This document shows, one piece after another, positions 53,212-62,050 of a stretch of DNA of 64,000 bases. The translations under genes and the position numbers were made by a program. Each line of letters starts with the position of its first letter. The stretch's first letter is position 1. Under the pieces are notes generated by a model. It was not told the origin of the DNA. It saw nothing but the letters and a program-made list of their open reading frames with translations, and did no database searches. The stretch comes from Pseudoxanthomonas spadix (GTDB lineage: Bacteria; Pseudomonadota; Gammaproteobacteria; Xanthomonadales; Xanthomonadaceae): the NCBI RefSeq assembly GCF_003703395.1, contig NZ_RDQN01000002.1, positions 372,001-436,000 of the forward strand. The letters run 5' to 3'.

Positions 53212-54123
53212 ATGAACTTACGACATCTTCGCTGTTTCATCGCCGTAGGCGAGGAGTTGCACTTCGGCCGGGCGGCGCGGCGGCTGCATGTGGAGCAGTC
53301 GCCTCTGTCGCGCACGATTCGCCAACTGGAGGCAGCCCTGGGGGTGACGCTACTGGACCGCATGCAGCGCGGCCTGCGCCTGACCCCGGCCGGGCAGGTG
53401 TTCCTCGGCGAGTGCCGGCGCGTGCTGCTGGCCGTTGAGCAAGCCCAGACCAAGGCGCGAGTGGTAGCGGCGGGACAGTGGGGCACCTTGCGCATCGCCT
53501 TGGCCGGCTGCATCGGGCGGGTCCGGCTGTCGGCACTGCTTGCGCTGTGCCGGGAGGAGGCGCCGGAACTCGGCATCCGGCTGTTCGAAGCACCGCTGTC
53601 GCAGGCGGTAGACGGATTGAGCGACGGCATGTACGACGCCATCCTTGCGATGGCCGGCGAGATGGTGACCGGGGTGGTCGCCACCCCTGTGTGGCAAGAC
53701 CCGCTGGTAGTGGCCATACCCGCGCGGCACCCCTTGCTGGCGCACAAGCGGGTGCCACTGGAAGAGGTGGTGGGCTACCCGCTGGTGCTGTGCCGCCCGC
53801 AGGTATGTGAGGAGTGCAGCCGGCAATGCGAGCGGCTGCTGCGCCGCGTGGAGACACCGCCGGTGGTGGCCGAGTACGTGACGACCCACTCGTTGATGCT
53901 GGCCCTGGTGGCGGCCGGCTATGGTGTGGGATTTTCCAACACAGCGCACGTGGCGGCATGCCGGCAGGCAGAGGTGATCGTCCGGCCGCTGGATGAAGAC
54001 TCGGCAGTGCTGACGACCTACCTGCTACATCCCGAGGGCGCGATGGCGGAGCCGCTGCGCCACTTCATCGAGCGTGCGCAGCGTGTGGGTCAGATGCCGC
54101 TGGATGCGCGACGCCTCGCATGA
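53212..54123 (+). CDS. LysR family regulator
   Basis: The 303-residue protein has the N-terminal HTH (LRHLRCFIAVGEELHFGRAA and VEQSPLSRTIRQLEAALGV) and an effector domain with four or more cysteines, including CEECSRQC (about residues 202-209), an unusual cluster that might bind metal or sense oxidation. GGGGAAGG precedes the ATG. It is a paralogue of the LysR gene at 51603. Targets are unknown. Confidence 0.9.
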   Translation: MNLRHLRCFIAVGEELHFGRAARRLHVEQSPLSRTIRQLEAALGVTLLDRMQRGLRLTPAGQVFLGECRRVLLAVEQAQTKARVVAAGQWGTLRIALAGCIGRVRLSALLALCREEAPELGIRLFEAPLSQAVDGLSDGMYDAILAMAGEMVTGVVATPVWQDPLVVAIPARHPLLAHKRVPLEEVVGYPLVLCRPQVCEECSRQCERLLRRVETPPVVAEYVTTHSLMLALVAAGYGVGFSNTAHVAACRQAEVIVRPLDEDSAVLTTYLLHPEGAMAEPLRHFIERAQRVGQMPLDARRLA

Positions 54124-54629
54124 GGTTGATTCAGGCGGGTTGGCCGATTCCATTTTGGTCAAAGCGCCAGACCTGTTTTTCCACAGTGGAATTCCATTGA
54201 AGCGCTGCACTCAGGCGTTGCTCGCACTTGCGGTCGGCATCCTGCGATGGAATCCGCATGCCCCCGCGGCGCGTCACAGCGAAGACCCGGGGCGCAACAG
54301 TGCTTTCCGTATGTGCATCGGCTCTGGCGTGTTGAGCTGATCGCGCTTTACTGGGCCTTTTCCCATGCAAAGACTTCGGCCTGGTTTATCCGGGTCGGGC
54401 ATGGTGCCCGCGAATGACGCTGGTGACAGCACGTTTCACCGCTTACGCGTTGTGAGTGCTGGCGCCTTGCGCGACAAGGCGCACATCTCGCGACGAAACC
54501 GAGGTCACGGTATTCGCCGTTTCGCCGCCTGCTCGTTTCGCCCGGAGATTCCTGGACAGCCACGCACGCCGCCTGTATGGCGGGTGCGCGTGCATGGACT
54601 CGATGCGATGACGAATGGAGGCGCGCGGT
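54124..54629. other. Intergenic region before the ICE maintenance operon
   Basis: About 500 bp with no supported gene. It probably includes the promoter of the alpA-proximal operon. No attachment site or tRNA end was recognised. Confidence 0.45.
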
Positions 54630-55391
54630 ATGCCGAAGTCGAGCAGCCTGGCCGATGGCGCCAAGATCTACTACCGCCCGATCGAGGCGGCAATCCGCTG
54701 GAGTGGGTTGCTGCGCTTCGAACAGCGCATCCTGGCGACCTTGAAACAGCGGCCTCTGCCGGAGGTAACGGAGTTTCCGCGCTGGCCGATGCTGCGGTTG
54801 AATGCCGAAAGAATCTTCGATGCGCTGGCCCACGGCGAAATGCCGTATGGCAAGGATGGCCTGGGGCGGGACACGCTGGGTCTGGCGATGGACGACTCGT
54901 CGCTGACCGTGCGGCACGTCGATCTGAAAGCCTGGATGGCGCACTACTACCCCGGCGAGAAACCGGCGTTTCTGTTCGATGAGATCGAGCGTGCGCTTCA
55001 CCCGGCGATCAGCCTGGACACAGTGGGCACATTGCTGGTCGAGCGGGAAGCGATCAAGGCACGGCTGGCGGAACACTTGAGCGTGTACGAGTCGCTGCGC
55101 GCCGAGCACGAGGCGCTGCTGAAAACGCACGCCGCCTGCGCGGCCGACGCGGAGCGTGCGAATGCGCCGGGGCCGCGCAGCGAAACGACCTACCTGAACA
55201 TCATTGGCGGGTTGCTGACGCTGCTGCTGGGCAAGTCGCCTAGCGGAATGCCGTATTCCAGCTTCCTGACTCAGGAGGCCATCATCAGCGCAATGGTGGC
55301 GCACCACAGCAACGCGATGGGTATCACCGAGCGCACCCTGCAGGCCAAGTTCGCACTGGCTCGGCGCAGGCTGCAGAGCACCAATTCCTGA
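54630..55391 (+). CDS. Conserved ICE protein of unknown function
   Basis: The 253-residue protein cannot be named. It is mainly helical, with a coiled-coil-like part (LLVEREAIKARLAEHLSVYESLRAEHEALLK near residues 130-160) and a C-terminal hydrophobic strip (YLNIIGGLLTLLLG). Proteins of this type are commonly found next to alpA in clc-like ICEs. GGAGG eight bases before the ATG at 54630 decides the start over an upstream ATG. It heads the maintenance gene run. Confidence 0.65.
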   Translation: MPKSSSLADGAKIYYRPIEAAIRWSGLLRFEQRILATLKQRPLPEVTEFPRWPMLRLNAERIFDALAHGEMPYGKDGLGRDTLGLAMDDSSLTVRHVDLKAWMAHYYPGEKPAFLFDEIERALHPAISLDTVGTLLVEREAIKARLAEHLSVYESLRAEHEALLKTHAACAADAERANAPGPRSETTYLNIIGGLLTLLLGKSPSGMPYSSFLTQEAIISAMVAHHSNAMGITERTLQAKFALARRRLQSTNS

Positions 55392-55510
55392 GCGATGCCA
55401 ACCTGTATCTGCGGTCGTGGATACCGCATTTGCGGTGTCCTTCTTCAACGCGGGCGTTCTTAATTCGAGTCACGCCAATCAGCGCCGCCGAGCGTTAAGG
55501 AGTGACCCTC

Positions 55511-55729
55511 ATGTCTTCGCAGACCGCCGCCACGGCAGCACCGACCGAACACCGCATCCTGCGCCGCGCCGAGGTCGAGGCCAGGACCGGCTTCAAGCGC
55601 GCGCACATCTACAGCCTGATGAAGGAAGGCAAGTTCCCCAAGGCACTGCGTCTGGGCGTGCGCGCGGTGGGCTGGGACTCAGTGGAGATCGAACAGTGGA
55701 TCGTCGATCGCCTCAGGGAACGCGCCTGA
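55511..55729 (+). CDS. alpA: AlpA family regulator
   Basis: The 72-residue protein is an AlpA/excisionase-like winged HTH: RILRRAEVEARTGFKRAHIY, SLMKEGKFPKALRLG and AVGWDSVEIEQWI. In clc-like ICEs alpA heads the parA-shi-parB group. AAGGAG lies before the ATG at 55511. It may control excision or the maintenance operon. Confidence 0.92.
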   Translation: MSSQTAATAAPTEHRILRRAEVEARTGFKRAHIYSLMKEGKFPKALRLGVRAVGWDSVEIEQWIVDRLRERA

Positions 55730-55769
55730 CGCTTCTTCTCGGTTCATGCCATTCGACGAGGAGAAGCCC

Positions 55770-56636
55770 ATGCAGGTGGTGTCCATCATTTCGACCAAGG
55801 GCGGCGTGGGCAAGACCACGACGGCGGCCAACCTGGGCGGCTTCATTGCCGATGCCGGGCTGCGCGTGCTGCTGCTGGACCTGGACGTGCAGCCCACGCT
55901 GTCGAGCTACTTCACGCTTGACGTGCACGCGCCCGGCGGCATCTACGAGATGCTCGCCTTCAACGAGCGGCGCAACGAGCAACTGGTGTCGCGCACCGCG
56001 ATCGTAGGCCTGGACCTGGTGCTCTCCAACGACGAGCGCGGCGAACTGAACACACTGCTGCTGCACGCGCCCGACGGGCGCCTGCGGCTGCGCAACCTGT
56101 TGCCGGTCTTCCGCGAGCACTACGACCTGCTGCTGATCGACACCCAGGGCGCACGCAGCGTGCTGCTGGAGATGGCGGTGCTGGCGTCCGACCTGGCGCT
56201 GTCGCCGGTGACGCCGGAGATTCTCGGGGCGCGCGAGCTACGGCGCGGCACGCTGCAGCTGATCGAGGACATCGCGCCGTATCGGCACCTCGGCATCGAG
56301 CCACCGCCGCTGCGCCTGCTCATCAACCGTGTGCATCCGGTGTCGTCGAACGCGCGGCTGGTCCAGCAGGCGCTGCGACAGGTGTTCCAGGAGCAGGCCG
56401 GCGTGCAGGTGTTGGGCACCGACGTGCCGGCCATCGAAGCCTATCCGCGCGCTGCGACACGAGGATTGCCGGTGCATCGGGTGGAGTACCGGCAGCCGGC
56501 GGGGCGTACGGCGCCCGCGGCGCTGGACACCATGCGCACGCTGGCCGGTGAGCTGTTCCCCGCGTGGCGGGAGCGCTTCGCGCTGGTCACCGGCCGGGCC
56601 AATGCGGGAGGGGGCGGCCATGGCGAACGCGCATGA
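55770..56636 (+). CDS. parA: ParA-family partition ATPase
   Basis: The 288-residue ATPase has the deviant Walker A KGGVGKTTTA at its start (residues 10-19), LLLDLDVQPTLSSYF, and LLIDTQGARSVLLEMA. In ICEs it aids maintenance of the excised circle; in ICEclc parA with shi is also reported to affect growth of transfer-competent cells. GAGGAG lies before the ATG at 55770. The end overlaps the next gene by 17 bp. Confidence 0.94.
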   Translation: MQVVSIISTKGGVGKTTTAANLGGFIADAGLRVLLLDLDVQPTLSSYFTLDVHAPGGIYEMLAFNERRNEQLVSRTAIVGLDLVLSNDERGELNTLLLHAPDGRLRLRNLLPVFREHYDLLLIDTQGARSVLLEMAVLASDLALSPVTPEILGARELRRGTLQLIEDIAPYRHLGIEPPPLRLLINRVHPVSSNARLVQQALRQVFQEQAGVQVLGTDVPAIEAYPRAATRGLPVHRVEYRQPAGRTAPAALDTMRTLAGELFPAWRERFALVTGRANAGGGGHGERA

Positions 56637-56856
56637 ACTGGCGCGCGGCCGTGAACGGCTGCGCGCGCTGATCGAGTTCGCGCTGGGCGAAGGCTGGCGC
56701 GTGGTGCGCACGTCCGGTGGGCACCTGAAATTCACGAAAGCAGGCTGCGCGTCGATCTACACCAGCTCGACTGCGAGCGACCACCGTGCCGACCGCAACG
56801 CCCGTGCGCAGCTTCGCCGCGCCGACCGGGAAGTGCAGGAGAACGGCCATGGCTGA
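56620..56856 (+). CDS. Small ICE protein in the shi position
   Basis: The 78-residue protein is located between parA and parB, the position of shi in ICEclc. It contains GWRVVRTSGGHLKFTKAGC, reminiscent of the HicA double-stranded RNA-binding fold (G-x-H-x-F/K), which suggests a toxin-like or RNA-binding role; this is a guess from pattern. It overlaps parA by 17 bp and parB by eight bp, so all three are translationally linked. Confidence 0.7.
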   Translation: MANAHELARGRERLRALIEFALGEGWRVVRTSGGHLKFTKAGCASIYTSSTASDHRADRNARAQLRRADREVQENGHG

Positions 56857-58507
56857 GCTGACGCCGCAGGACATGGCTGCCAAGCTGCTGGCCACCAGCT
56901 TCGAGCGCAGCGGCCCTTCGGCCGCGACCTTGAGCGACCCCATCGCCGACACGCCGATGGTGGTGACGCTGGATCAGTTGCGGCCCTACGACCACGACCC
57001 GCGCGTGACGCGCAACCCGGCCTATGCGGAGATCAAGGCGTCCATCCGCGAACGCGGGCTGGACGCGCCCCCCGCGATCACGCGCAGGCCGGGCGAGGCC
57101 CACTACATCATTCGCAACGGCGGCAACACGCGGCTGGCGATCCTGCGCGAGTTGTGGAGCGAGACCAAGGAGGAACGCTTCTTCCGCATTGCATGCCTGT
57201 TCCGCCCGTGGCCGGCGCGCGGTGAGATCGTGGCGCTGACCGGGCATCTGGCCGAGAACGAGCTGCGCGGCGGGCTGACCTTCATCGAGCGGGCCTTGGG
57301 TATCGAGAAGGCGCGCGAGTTCTACGAGCAGGAATTTGGCCAGGCGCTGTCGCAGAGCGAACTGGCGCGGCGGCTGGCTGCCGACGGCTATCCGGTGCCG
57401 CAGTCACACATCAGCCGCATGAACGATGCAGTGCGCTATCTGCTGCCGGCGATCCCGACGCTGCTCTACGGCGGGCTGGGCCGGCATCAGGTGGAGCGGC
57501 TCGCGGTGCTGCGCAAGGCGTGCGAGCGCACCTGGGAACGGCGTGCGCTCGGCCGCACCGTGGCCGTGGACTTCGCCACCTTGTTTCAGGACGTGCTGAC
57601 GCAGTTCGACACACGGCCCGACGACTTCTCGCCGCAGCGGGTGCAGGACGAGCTGGTGGGGCAGATGGCCGAGCTGCTGGAGGCGGACTACGACACACTG
57701 GCGCTGGAGATCAACGACAGCGAAAGCCGCCAGCGTGCGCTGAGCAGCGAACCGGCGGTGCCGACGCCACCGGCAGCGCCTGACCTGCCTGCTACCCCTT
57801 CCCCGGCTGTCTCCGCGGCTCAGCAGCCATCCGCCTCGTCTGTGCCGCGCGACACCACGCCGGTCGCGCATCCGGCGCCAGCAGCGACACCGCCTGCATC
57901 GCCCGAAACGCCGGAGGAACAGCACGGGCAACGCGACGAGCGCCTGCAAGGACACATCGTGACACCGGCACCGACCACCGAGCGCCTGCAGTCCATCCAG
58001 CGGATGGTCGCGGACCAGCTCGGCGACAAGCTGCCAGACTTCGAGGCCGATGCGCTGCGGGCGATCCCCGTGCAGGCCGGCGGGCTCTACCCCATCTCGG
58101 ACGTTTGGTACGTCGAGCCGGGGCTGGACGTGCCGGATCGCCTGCGCGCGCACATCGCGCAGTTCGCGCGCGAAATCGCCGGGGAAGCGGCGGTAGCCGA
58201 TCACATCGAAGTCAGCGACGGCGGCATCGGCTTCATCTGCGTAGCGCCGGCCCTGGGCCAGGCGAACGTACTGCCGGCTTTTGCTCGCGCGGTGCTGACC
58301 CTGCTGGACGCACTGAGCGCGGCACCGGCATCTGCGGCTGAGCTGGATCGCGCGCGGCTACCCGATGAACTTGGGCCGCTGCTGCATGGTCACGGCGGCA
58401 TGGCCATGCGCCTGAGTGATTCCGGGCTGGTGAAGCTTTTCCGTCTGCTGCGCCTGGCGCGCCGGCTGCTGGATCTGGACACCGGCGGCTCGGACCACGA
58501 GTCCTGA
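56849..58507 (+). CDS. parB: ICE ParB family protein (PFGI-1 class)
   Basis: The 552-residue protein has a ParB-like nuclease/N domain (about 30-130: VTLDQLRPYDHDPRVTRNPAYAEIKASI, IRNGGNTRLAILREL), a helix-turn-helix region (SELARRLAADGYPVPQSHIS), a long Pro/Ala-rich linker (about 300-390) and a C-terminal domain. It is the long ParB type specific for these ICEs. The ATG at 56849 overlaps the stop of the small gene before it. Confidence 0.92.
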   Translation: MAELTPQDMAAKLLATSFERSGPSAATLSDPIADTPMVVTLDQLRPYDHDPRVTRNPAYAEIKASIRERGLDAPPAITRRPGEAHYIIRNGGNTRLAILRELWSETKEERFFRIACLFRPWPARGEIVALTGHLAENELRGGLTFIERALGIEKAREFYEQEFGQALSQSELARRLAADGYPVPQSHISRMNDAVRYLLPAIPTLLYGGLGRHQVERLAVLRKACERTWERRALGRTVAVDFATLFQDVLTQFDTRPDDFSPQRVQDELVGQMAELLEADYDTLALEINDSESRQRALSSEPAVPTPPAAPDLPATPSPAVSAAQQPSASSVPRDTTPVAHPAPAATPPASPETPEEQHGQRDERLQGHIVTPAPTTERLQSIQRMVADQLGDKLPDFEADALRAIPVQAGGLYPISDVWYVEPGLDVPDRLRAHIAQFAREIAGEAAVADHIEVSDGGIGFICVAPALGQANVLPAFARAVLTLLDALSAAPASAAELDRARLPDELGPLLHGHGGMAMRLSDSGLVKLFRLLRLARRLLDLDTGGSDHES

Positions 58508-58526
58508 GCGCGCAGGAGGCTTCCGT

Positions 58527-59087
58527 ATGTCGGCACCGCACCCGCTCAACCAGGCCGTGATCGCGCAGGCCCTGCATGACCTGCGCAATGGCCAGTTGCG
58601 CCGCTGCAAGGCCATGGGCTTCGGCGAGGAGGAGCTGGATGCCCTGAAACACCCCGAACTCGTGAGCATGCTGGTGAATGCCACGGTGTCGTGGTGTTCG
58701 GTGTCGGTGAACCGGGAAGTGTTGAAGCGGCTGCTGAGCCAGGTGCACGACGTGGAGCGGGAGATCGCCACGGTGGACCGCATGCTGCGCCTGGGGGCGA
58801 GCACGGAGATGGTCAGCAAATTCTATGGCCTCACGCATCAGGAGGTGGCGCTGCGCCGCGACATCCTCGGGCTGCCCAAGCGCAAGGGCCGGCATCCGGT
58901 GCTCGACGAGGCGCAGGACGCGGCCTTGTGGGAACGCTGGAAGGCCGGCCTCAAGGAGCGGCAGATCGTGCTGAATGACGATATGGCGATGCTGGCGCTG
59001 ACCATGGACCTGGCCGAGGCCATGACCCTGCCCATGTCGGTGATCTGGTCGGCGATACGGGACTGGGTCGACCAGGGGCTGGTGTAG
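58527..59087 (+). CDS. DUF2857 family ICE protein
   Basis: The 186-residue protein starts MSAPHPLNQAVIAQALHDLR and includes HDVEREIATVDRMLRLGAST and FYGLTHQEVALRRDILGLP, matching DUF2857, an ICE-associated family. The HTH-like middle (EMVSKFYGLTHQEVALRRD) may bind DNA. AGGAGG lies well placed before the ATG. Function is unknown. Confidence 0.87.
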   Translation: MSAPHPLNQAVIAQALHDLRNGQLRRCKAMGFGEEELDALKHPELVSMLVNATVSWCSVSVNREVLKRLLSQVHDVEREIATVDRMLRLGASTEMVSKFYGLTHQEVALRRDILGLPKRKGRHPVLDEAQDAALWERWKAGLKERQIVLNDDMAMLALTMDLAEAMTLPMSVIWSAIRDWVDQGLV

Positions 59088-59090
59088 GCC

Positions 59091-60269
59091 ATGACCACCG
59101 GGGGCGCACCACGGCGCGAAGGCCCCATTGCACTGTCGGCGTTGTTCGACGAGGCGCTGAGGCACCTTGAGCCGAAGGAACCGACGCAGGGCACGTCGCC
59201 GTGCCAGGACAGCTTTCTCTACAGCGGCAATCGGCACGAGAACGTGCCGCGCGCGTTGTTCCTCGACCGGCGCCTGACGCCGCTGGAGCGCAATGCCTGG
59301 CAGGTGTTCCGCCTGCAGCTCAATGACGACGGCGTGACCGCCTTTCCCAGCTACGACCAGCTCCGCCCATATCTGGCGTCCATGCCCTGTGCGGCGCAAG
59401 CCTCGCACGAGACCGTGGCGCGCGCCTTGACGCTGCTGCGGCTGACGCGCTGGCTCAGTCTCGTGCGGCGGCGGCGCGACCCCAAGACCGGCCGTATCCA
59501 AGGCAACCTCTACGTGCTGCACGACGAACCGCTGTCACCCTTCGAGGCGATGCAACTCGACCCGGACTACCTGGGCCTGGTGAGCCTGGCGCTCACGCAC
59601 GCGGCGAAGGCGGTGCAGGTCGTGGGCATGAACACGCTGCGGGAGATCGCCGAAGACCCGCTGCTCAGCGGGCGCACGCTGCCGACCCGCCTGCAAGTGC
59701 TGGCGCAGCGCATGGCGCGGCCTGGCTGGAAGACGCCAGGTTATCCACAGGAGGGTGCGGACCACGAATCCGAAGAAGGCCATGAAGCCCTGCTTCGGAA
59801 TGGCGCGCGCCCGTCTTCGGAATCCGAAGGAGGGCCGAAACCCGCGCCAGACGGCTCTCTTCGGATTCCGAAGGAGGACCGTACAGTACGTAATGATCGT
59901 ATAAATGAAGTACGTACAGTACCGCGCGCGAGGGCCTTGCAGAACCTGCGGCTGCCCGAGCGCTTCCTGCGCTTGAAGGACGAGCAGCAGGCCGGCGCGC
60001 TGGTGGCGCTGCAGCAGGTGGACGAGGCGCAGCGGCAAGCCGTGCTCGACGAGTGGGCAGCACGCTGTGGCGGCAATACGGTGCGCAATCCCGCCGGCTA
60101 TCTATTTGGCATCATCCAGAAGGCGATCCGCGGGGAATTCCGTGCGTGGGCCCGGCAAGACAATGCCCGCGCCATGTCCGGTCCGGCATCCGCTGTGCCA
60201 AAGGCCGCCGGTCCGGAGGTTGCACAAGCTCACATCACGCGCCTGCGCTCGATGCTGGAGCAGCCATGA
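59091..60269 (+). CDS. STY4528-type ICE/pathogenicity-island replication protein
   Basis: The 392-residue protein fits the STY4528 family: FLYSGNRHENVPRALFLDRRLTPLERNAWQVFRL near the N-terminus, a winged-helix-like block (FPSYDQLRPYLASMPCAAQASHETVARALTLLR) and a C-terminal helical segment ending FGIIQKAIRGEFRAWAR. It is assumed to start replication of the excised element. A low-complexity linker at about residues 220-280 is coded by DNA containing palindromes and AT-rich repeats (see the candidate origin). It starts four bases after DUF2857. Confidence 0.83.
   Translation: MTTGGAPRREGPIALSALFDEALRHLEPKEPTQGTSPCQDSFLYSGNRHENVPRALFLDRRLTPLERNAWQVFRLQLNDDGVTAFPSYDQLRPYLASMPCAAQASHETVARALTLLRLTRWLSLVRRRRDPKTGRIQGNLYVLHDEPLSPFEAMQLDPDYLGLVSLALTHAAKAVQVVGMNTLREIAEDPLLSGRTLPTRLQVLAQRMARPGWKTPGYPQEGADHESEEGHEALLRNGARPSSESEGGPKPAPDGSLRIPKEDRTVRNDRINEVRTVPRARALQNLRLPERFLRLKDEQQAGALVALQQVDEAQRQAVLDEWAARCGGNTVRNPAGYLFGIIQKAIRGEFRAWARQDNARAMSGPASAVPKAAGPEVAQAHITRLRSMLEQP
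59815..59922. other. Candidate replication origin inside the replication gene
   Basis: Two 15-bp palindromes, CTTCGGAATCCGAAG (59815-59829) and CTTCGGATTCCGAAG (59859-59873), lie 44 bp apart and are each followed by GAGG. Next comes an AT-rich tract of about 40 bp bounded by two direct copies of GTACAGTAC (59881-59889 and 59914-59922). Palindromes beside an AT-rich segment in a GC-rich replication gene look like an iteron-type origin. There is no experimental evidence. Confidence 0.45.
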
Positions 60270-60286
60270 CGGCGGCACATCGCGCG

Positions 60287-60299
60287 ATCCCCAGGGGAT
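60287..60299. repeat. Short copy of the GGGGAT palindrome
   Basis: ATCCCC-A-GGGGAT shares the core and central A of the longer palindromes at 61909 and 63869 and lies in the gap before parD. Confidence 0.6.
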
Positions 60300-60370
60300 G
60301 GTTGCAACAAGAAGCCTTCCGATCGACACGCACCGGCCACAGAAGCGGCTGCCGGCCGGATGCTTGTCTG

Positions 60371-60399
60371 CGTATTCGTTTTTGAATATATTGAATACG
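60371..60399 (+). promoter_or_regulatory. Candidate parDE promoter and autoregulatory palindrome
   Basis: Inverted arms CGTATTC (60371-60377) and GAATACG (60393-60399) flank AT-rich DNA, 23 bp before parD. ParD antitoxins normally repress their own promoter through such a site. Confidence 0.6.
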
Positions 60400-60421
60400 A
60401 TAACGGCAACAGGAGCCAGCC

Positions 60422-60682
60422 ATGTCCCGGACAACGACCACGACCATGACGGTTCGCCTCAGCGGACCGCTCAGCGATTTCGTCGCCGCCAACGTGGGCG
60501 AGCACGGCGACTACGAGAACGTCAGCGAGTACATGCGCGACCTGATCCGCCGCGACAAGCAACGCAAGGAGCAGGAAGCCTTCGACCGGCTGAAGGCCGA
60601 GCTGGCCCATGCCTTTGCCGCCCCGGAGACCTCGTACCGTCCCCTGACTGCCGCCGACGTGATCGCGCGCAACCGAGGCTGA
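60422..60682 (+). CDS. parD: ParD-like type II antitoxin
   Basis: The 86-residue protein has an N-terminal ribbon-helix-helix (TTTTTMTVRLSGPLSDFVAA, SEYMRDLIRRDKQRKEQEA) and a C-terminal toxin-wrapping tail (SYRPLTAADVIARNRG). It should bind and neutralise the next gene's product and repress the operon. AGGAG stands before the ATG. The pair has its own promoter signals within the ICE operon. Confidence 0.9.
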   Translation: MSRTTTTTMTVRLSGPLSDFVAANVGEHGDYENVSEYMRDLIRRDKQRKEQEAFDRLKAELAHAFAAPETSYRPLTAADVIARNRG

Positions 60683-60686
60683 CTGC

Positions 60687-61001
60687 GTGGCCAAGGTCCT
60701 GGTCCAGGAGGCGGCGTCCTGGCGGCTCGACCAGATCTACCGCTACACGCGCGATCGCTGGGGCACCGAACACGCCGACCGCTACATCACCGGCCTGTTC
60801 GAGGCCTTCGACGGCATCCAGACGCACCGGACATCGTCCAGGCCCATTCCCGCCGAGTTCGGCATCGAAGGCTACTTCTTCCGCTACGAACGGCACTTCG
60901 TCTACTGGCGCCGGCTCTCCAATGGCGACATCGGCATCGTGACCATCCTGCACGAGCGGATGCACCAGATCGACCGATTCCGGGACGACTTCGGTTCATG
61001 A
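60687..61001 (+). CDS. parE: ParE-like type II toxin
   Basis: The 104-residue RelE/ParE-superfamily protein (EAASWRLDQIYRYTRDRWG, FRYERHFVYWRR, IVTILHERMHQ) begins with a GTG four bases after parD ends. ParE-type toxins inhibit DNA gyrase. With ParD it should penalise loss of the element. Its stop overlaps the start of the next gene. Confidence 0.9.
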   Translation: MAKVLVQEAASWRLDQIYRYTRDRWGTEHADRYITGLFEAFDGIQTHRTSSRPIPAEFGIEGYFFRYERHFVYWRRLSNGDIGIVTILHERMHQIDRFRDDFGS

Positions 61002-61927
61002 GCGAGTTGGCCGACGGCGATCTGCAAGACCACCAGCATGAAATCCAGCGCTTGCTCGGCCGCTGCATGCTCCGCCTCCAGCAGTACGAGCGCCTGATCA
61101 AGGCCATCGTGGCGTACCACGATCTCACGGGGCCGGCCCACGCACTGGAGTCGATCCGCGCGGCGCGCATTGCCGATGCCGCTGGCAAGACGCTCGGCGC
61201 CCTGGTGGGCCAGTTCCTGGGATCGTATGTCGTCACCGATGGAGCCGACACATCCGCCGATGCCTTGGGCAAGGCCCCGGCAGAAGTCACCTCGTTCAGC
61301 ATGCGGATGCACCTGAGCCTATCCGCGGAAGACTATGCCCAGACCCAGGACGGCCTGTGGGAATTGATGTCGCTGCGCAATAATCTGGTGCACCACTTCA
61401 TCGACCAGCACGACCTGTGGAGCTCGGACGGATGTCGTGAAGCGCACGAGGCGCTGGCTGCCGCCTACGCTCGCATCGACCAGCACTTCGAGCGCCTCCG
61501 GGGCTGGGCCGAACACATGGACCAGGCCAGGCGCCTGGCTGCCGAGTTCGTGCAGTCCGACGCCTTCCGTGACCTGGTGATCCATGGCATCACCCCGGAT
61601 GGCTCGGTGGATTGGCCGGCAGCAGGCATCGTCCGCGCCCTGCGCGAGGCCTCGGTCGAGCTGGCCGTGGAAGGCTGGGCACCCGTTGCCAGCGCGGGAC
61701 GACGGATCACGCAACGGTATCCCGACCAGCAACCTGCCAGGTACGGCTGCGCCAGTTGGCGGCAGGTGCTGCACGAGTCGCGCCTCTTCGAACTGCGCTA
61801 CCGTGACGTGGACGGGCGGCGGCCGCCTGGTACAGGGCTCGCACCCACTGACCAGTCGAGGTCATGGTGCCGCATCGGCGGCTTCCCCCGTCCTGCTGTC
61901 ATCTCACAGGCTATCCCCAGGGGATAG
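60998..61927 (+). CDS. LOTUS/OST-HTH-type ICE protein, probable C-terminal frameshift
   Basis: Residues 1-200 are helical (LVGQFLGSYVVTDG, LWELMSLRNNLVHHFIDQHD) and about 205-275 match an OST-HTH/LOTUS fold (IVRALREASVELAVEGWAPV, WRQVLHESRLFELRY), a domain that binds RNA, often G-rich. After DGRRPP the frame becomes atypical and runs through the palindrome at 61909. In an adjacent frame the DNA reads AWYRARTH and stops at 61851, which looks more natural. A single-base change near 61815-61825 is likely. The ATG overlaps the parE stop (ATGA). Confidence 0.72.
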   Translation: MSELADGDLQDHQHEIQRLLGRCMLRLQQYERLIKAIVAYHDLTGPAHALESIRAARIADAAGKTLGALVGQFLGSYVVTDGADTSADALGKAPAEVTSFSMRMHLSLSAEDYAQTQDGLWELMSLRNNLVHHFIDQHDLWSSDGCREAHEALAAAYARIDQHFERLRGWAEHMDQARRLAAEFVQSDAFRDLVIHGITPDGSVDWPAAGIVRALREASVELAVEGWAPVASAGRRITQRYPDQQPARYGCASWRQVLHESRLFELRYRDVDGRRPPGTGLAPTDQSRSWCRIGGFPRPAVISQAIPRG

Positions 61928-61929
61928 CC
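61909..61929. repeat. 21-bp palindrome of the GGGGAT type
   Basis: Perfect 10-bp arms GGCTATCCCC and GGGGATAGCC surround a central A, upstream of the TIGR03761 gene. A second copy follows ssb and a short one precedes parD. Confidence 0.9.
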
Positions 61930-62050
61930 GGTACAGCCAGCCTTCCGGCAGCGAACAAACCGGGCACATATGGGCTGCGGTTTGTTGACTGACGGCCTTC
62001 TGGCCGATGCCAATGCTGGCGACTCGCTCCCTTACCGCGAGTCGTCACCC

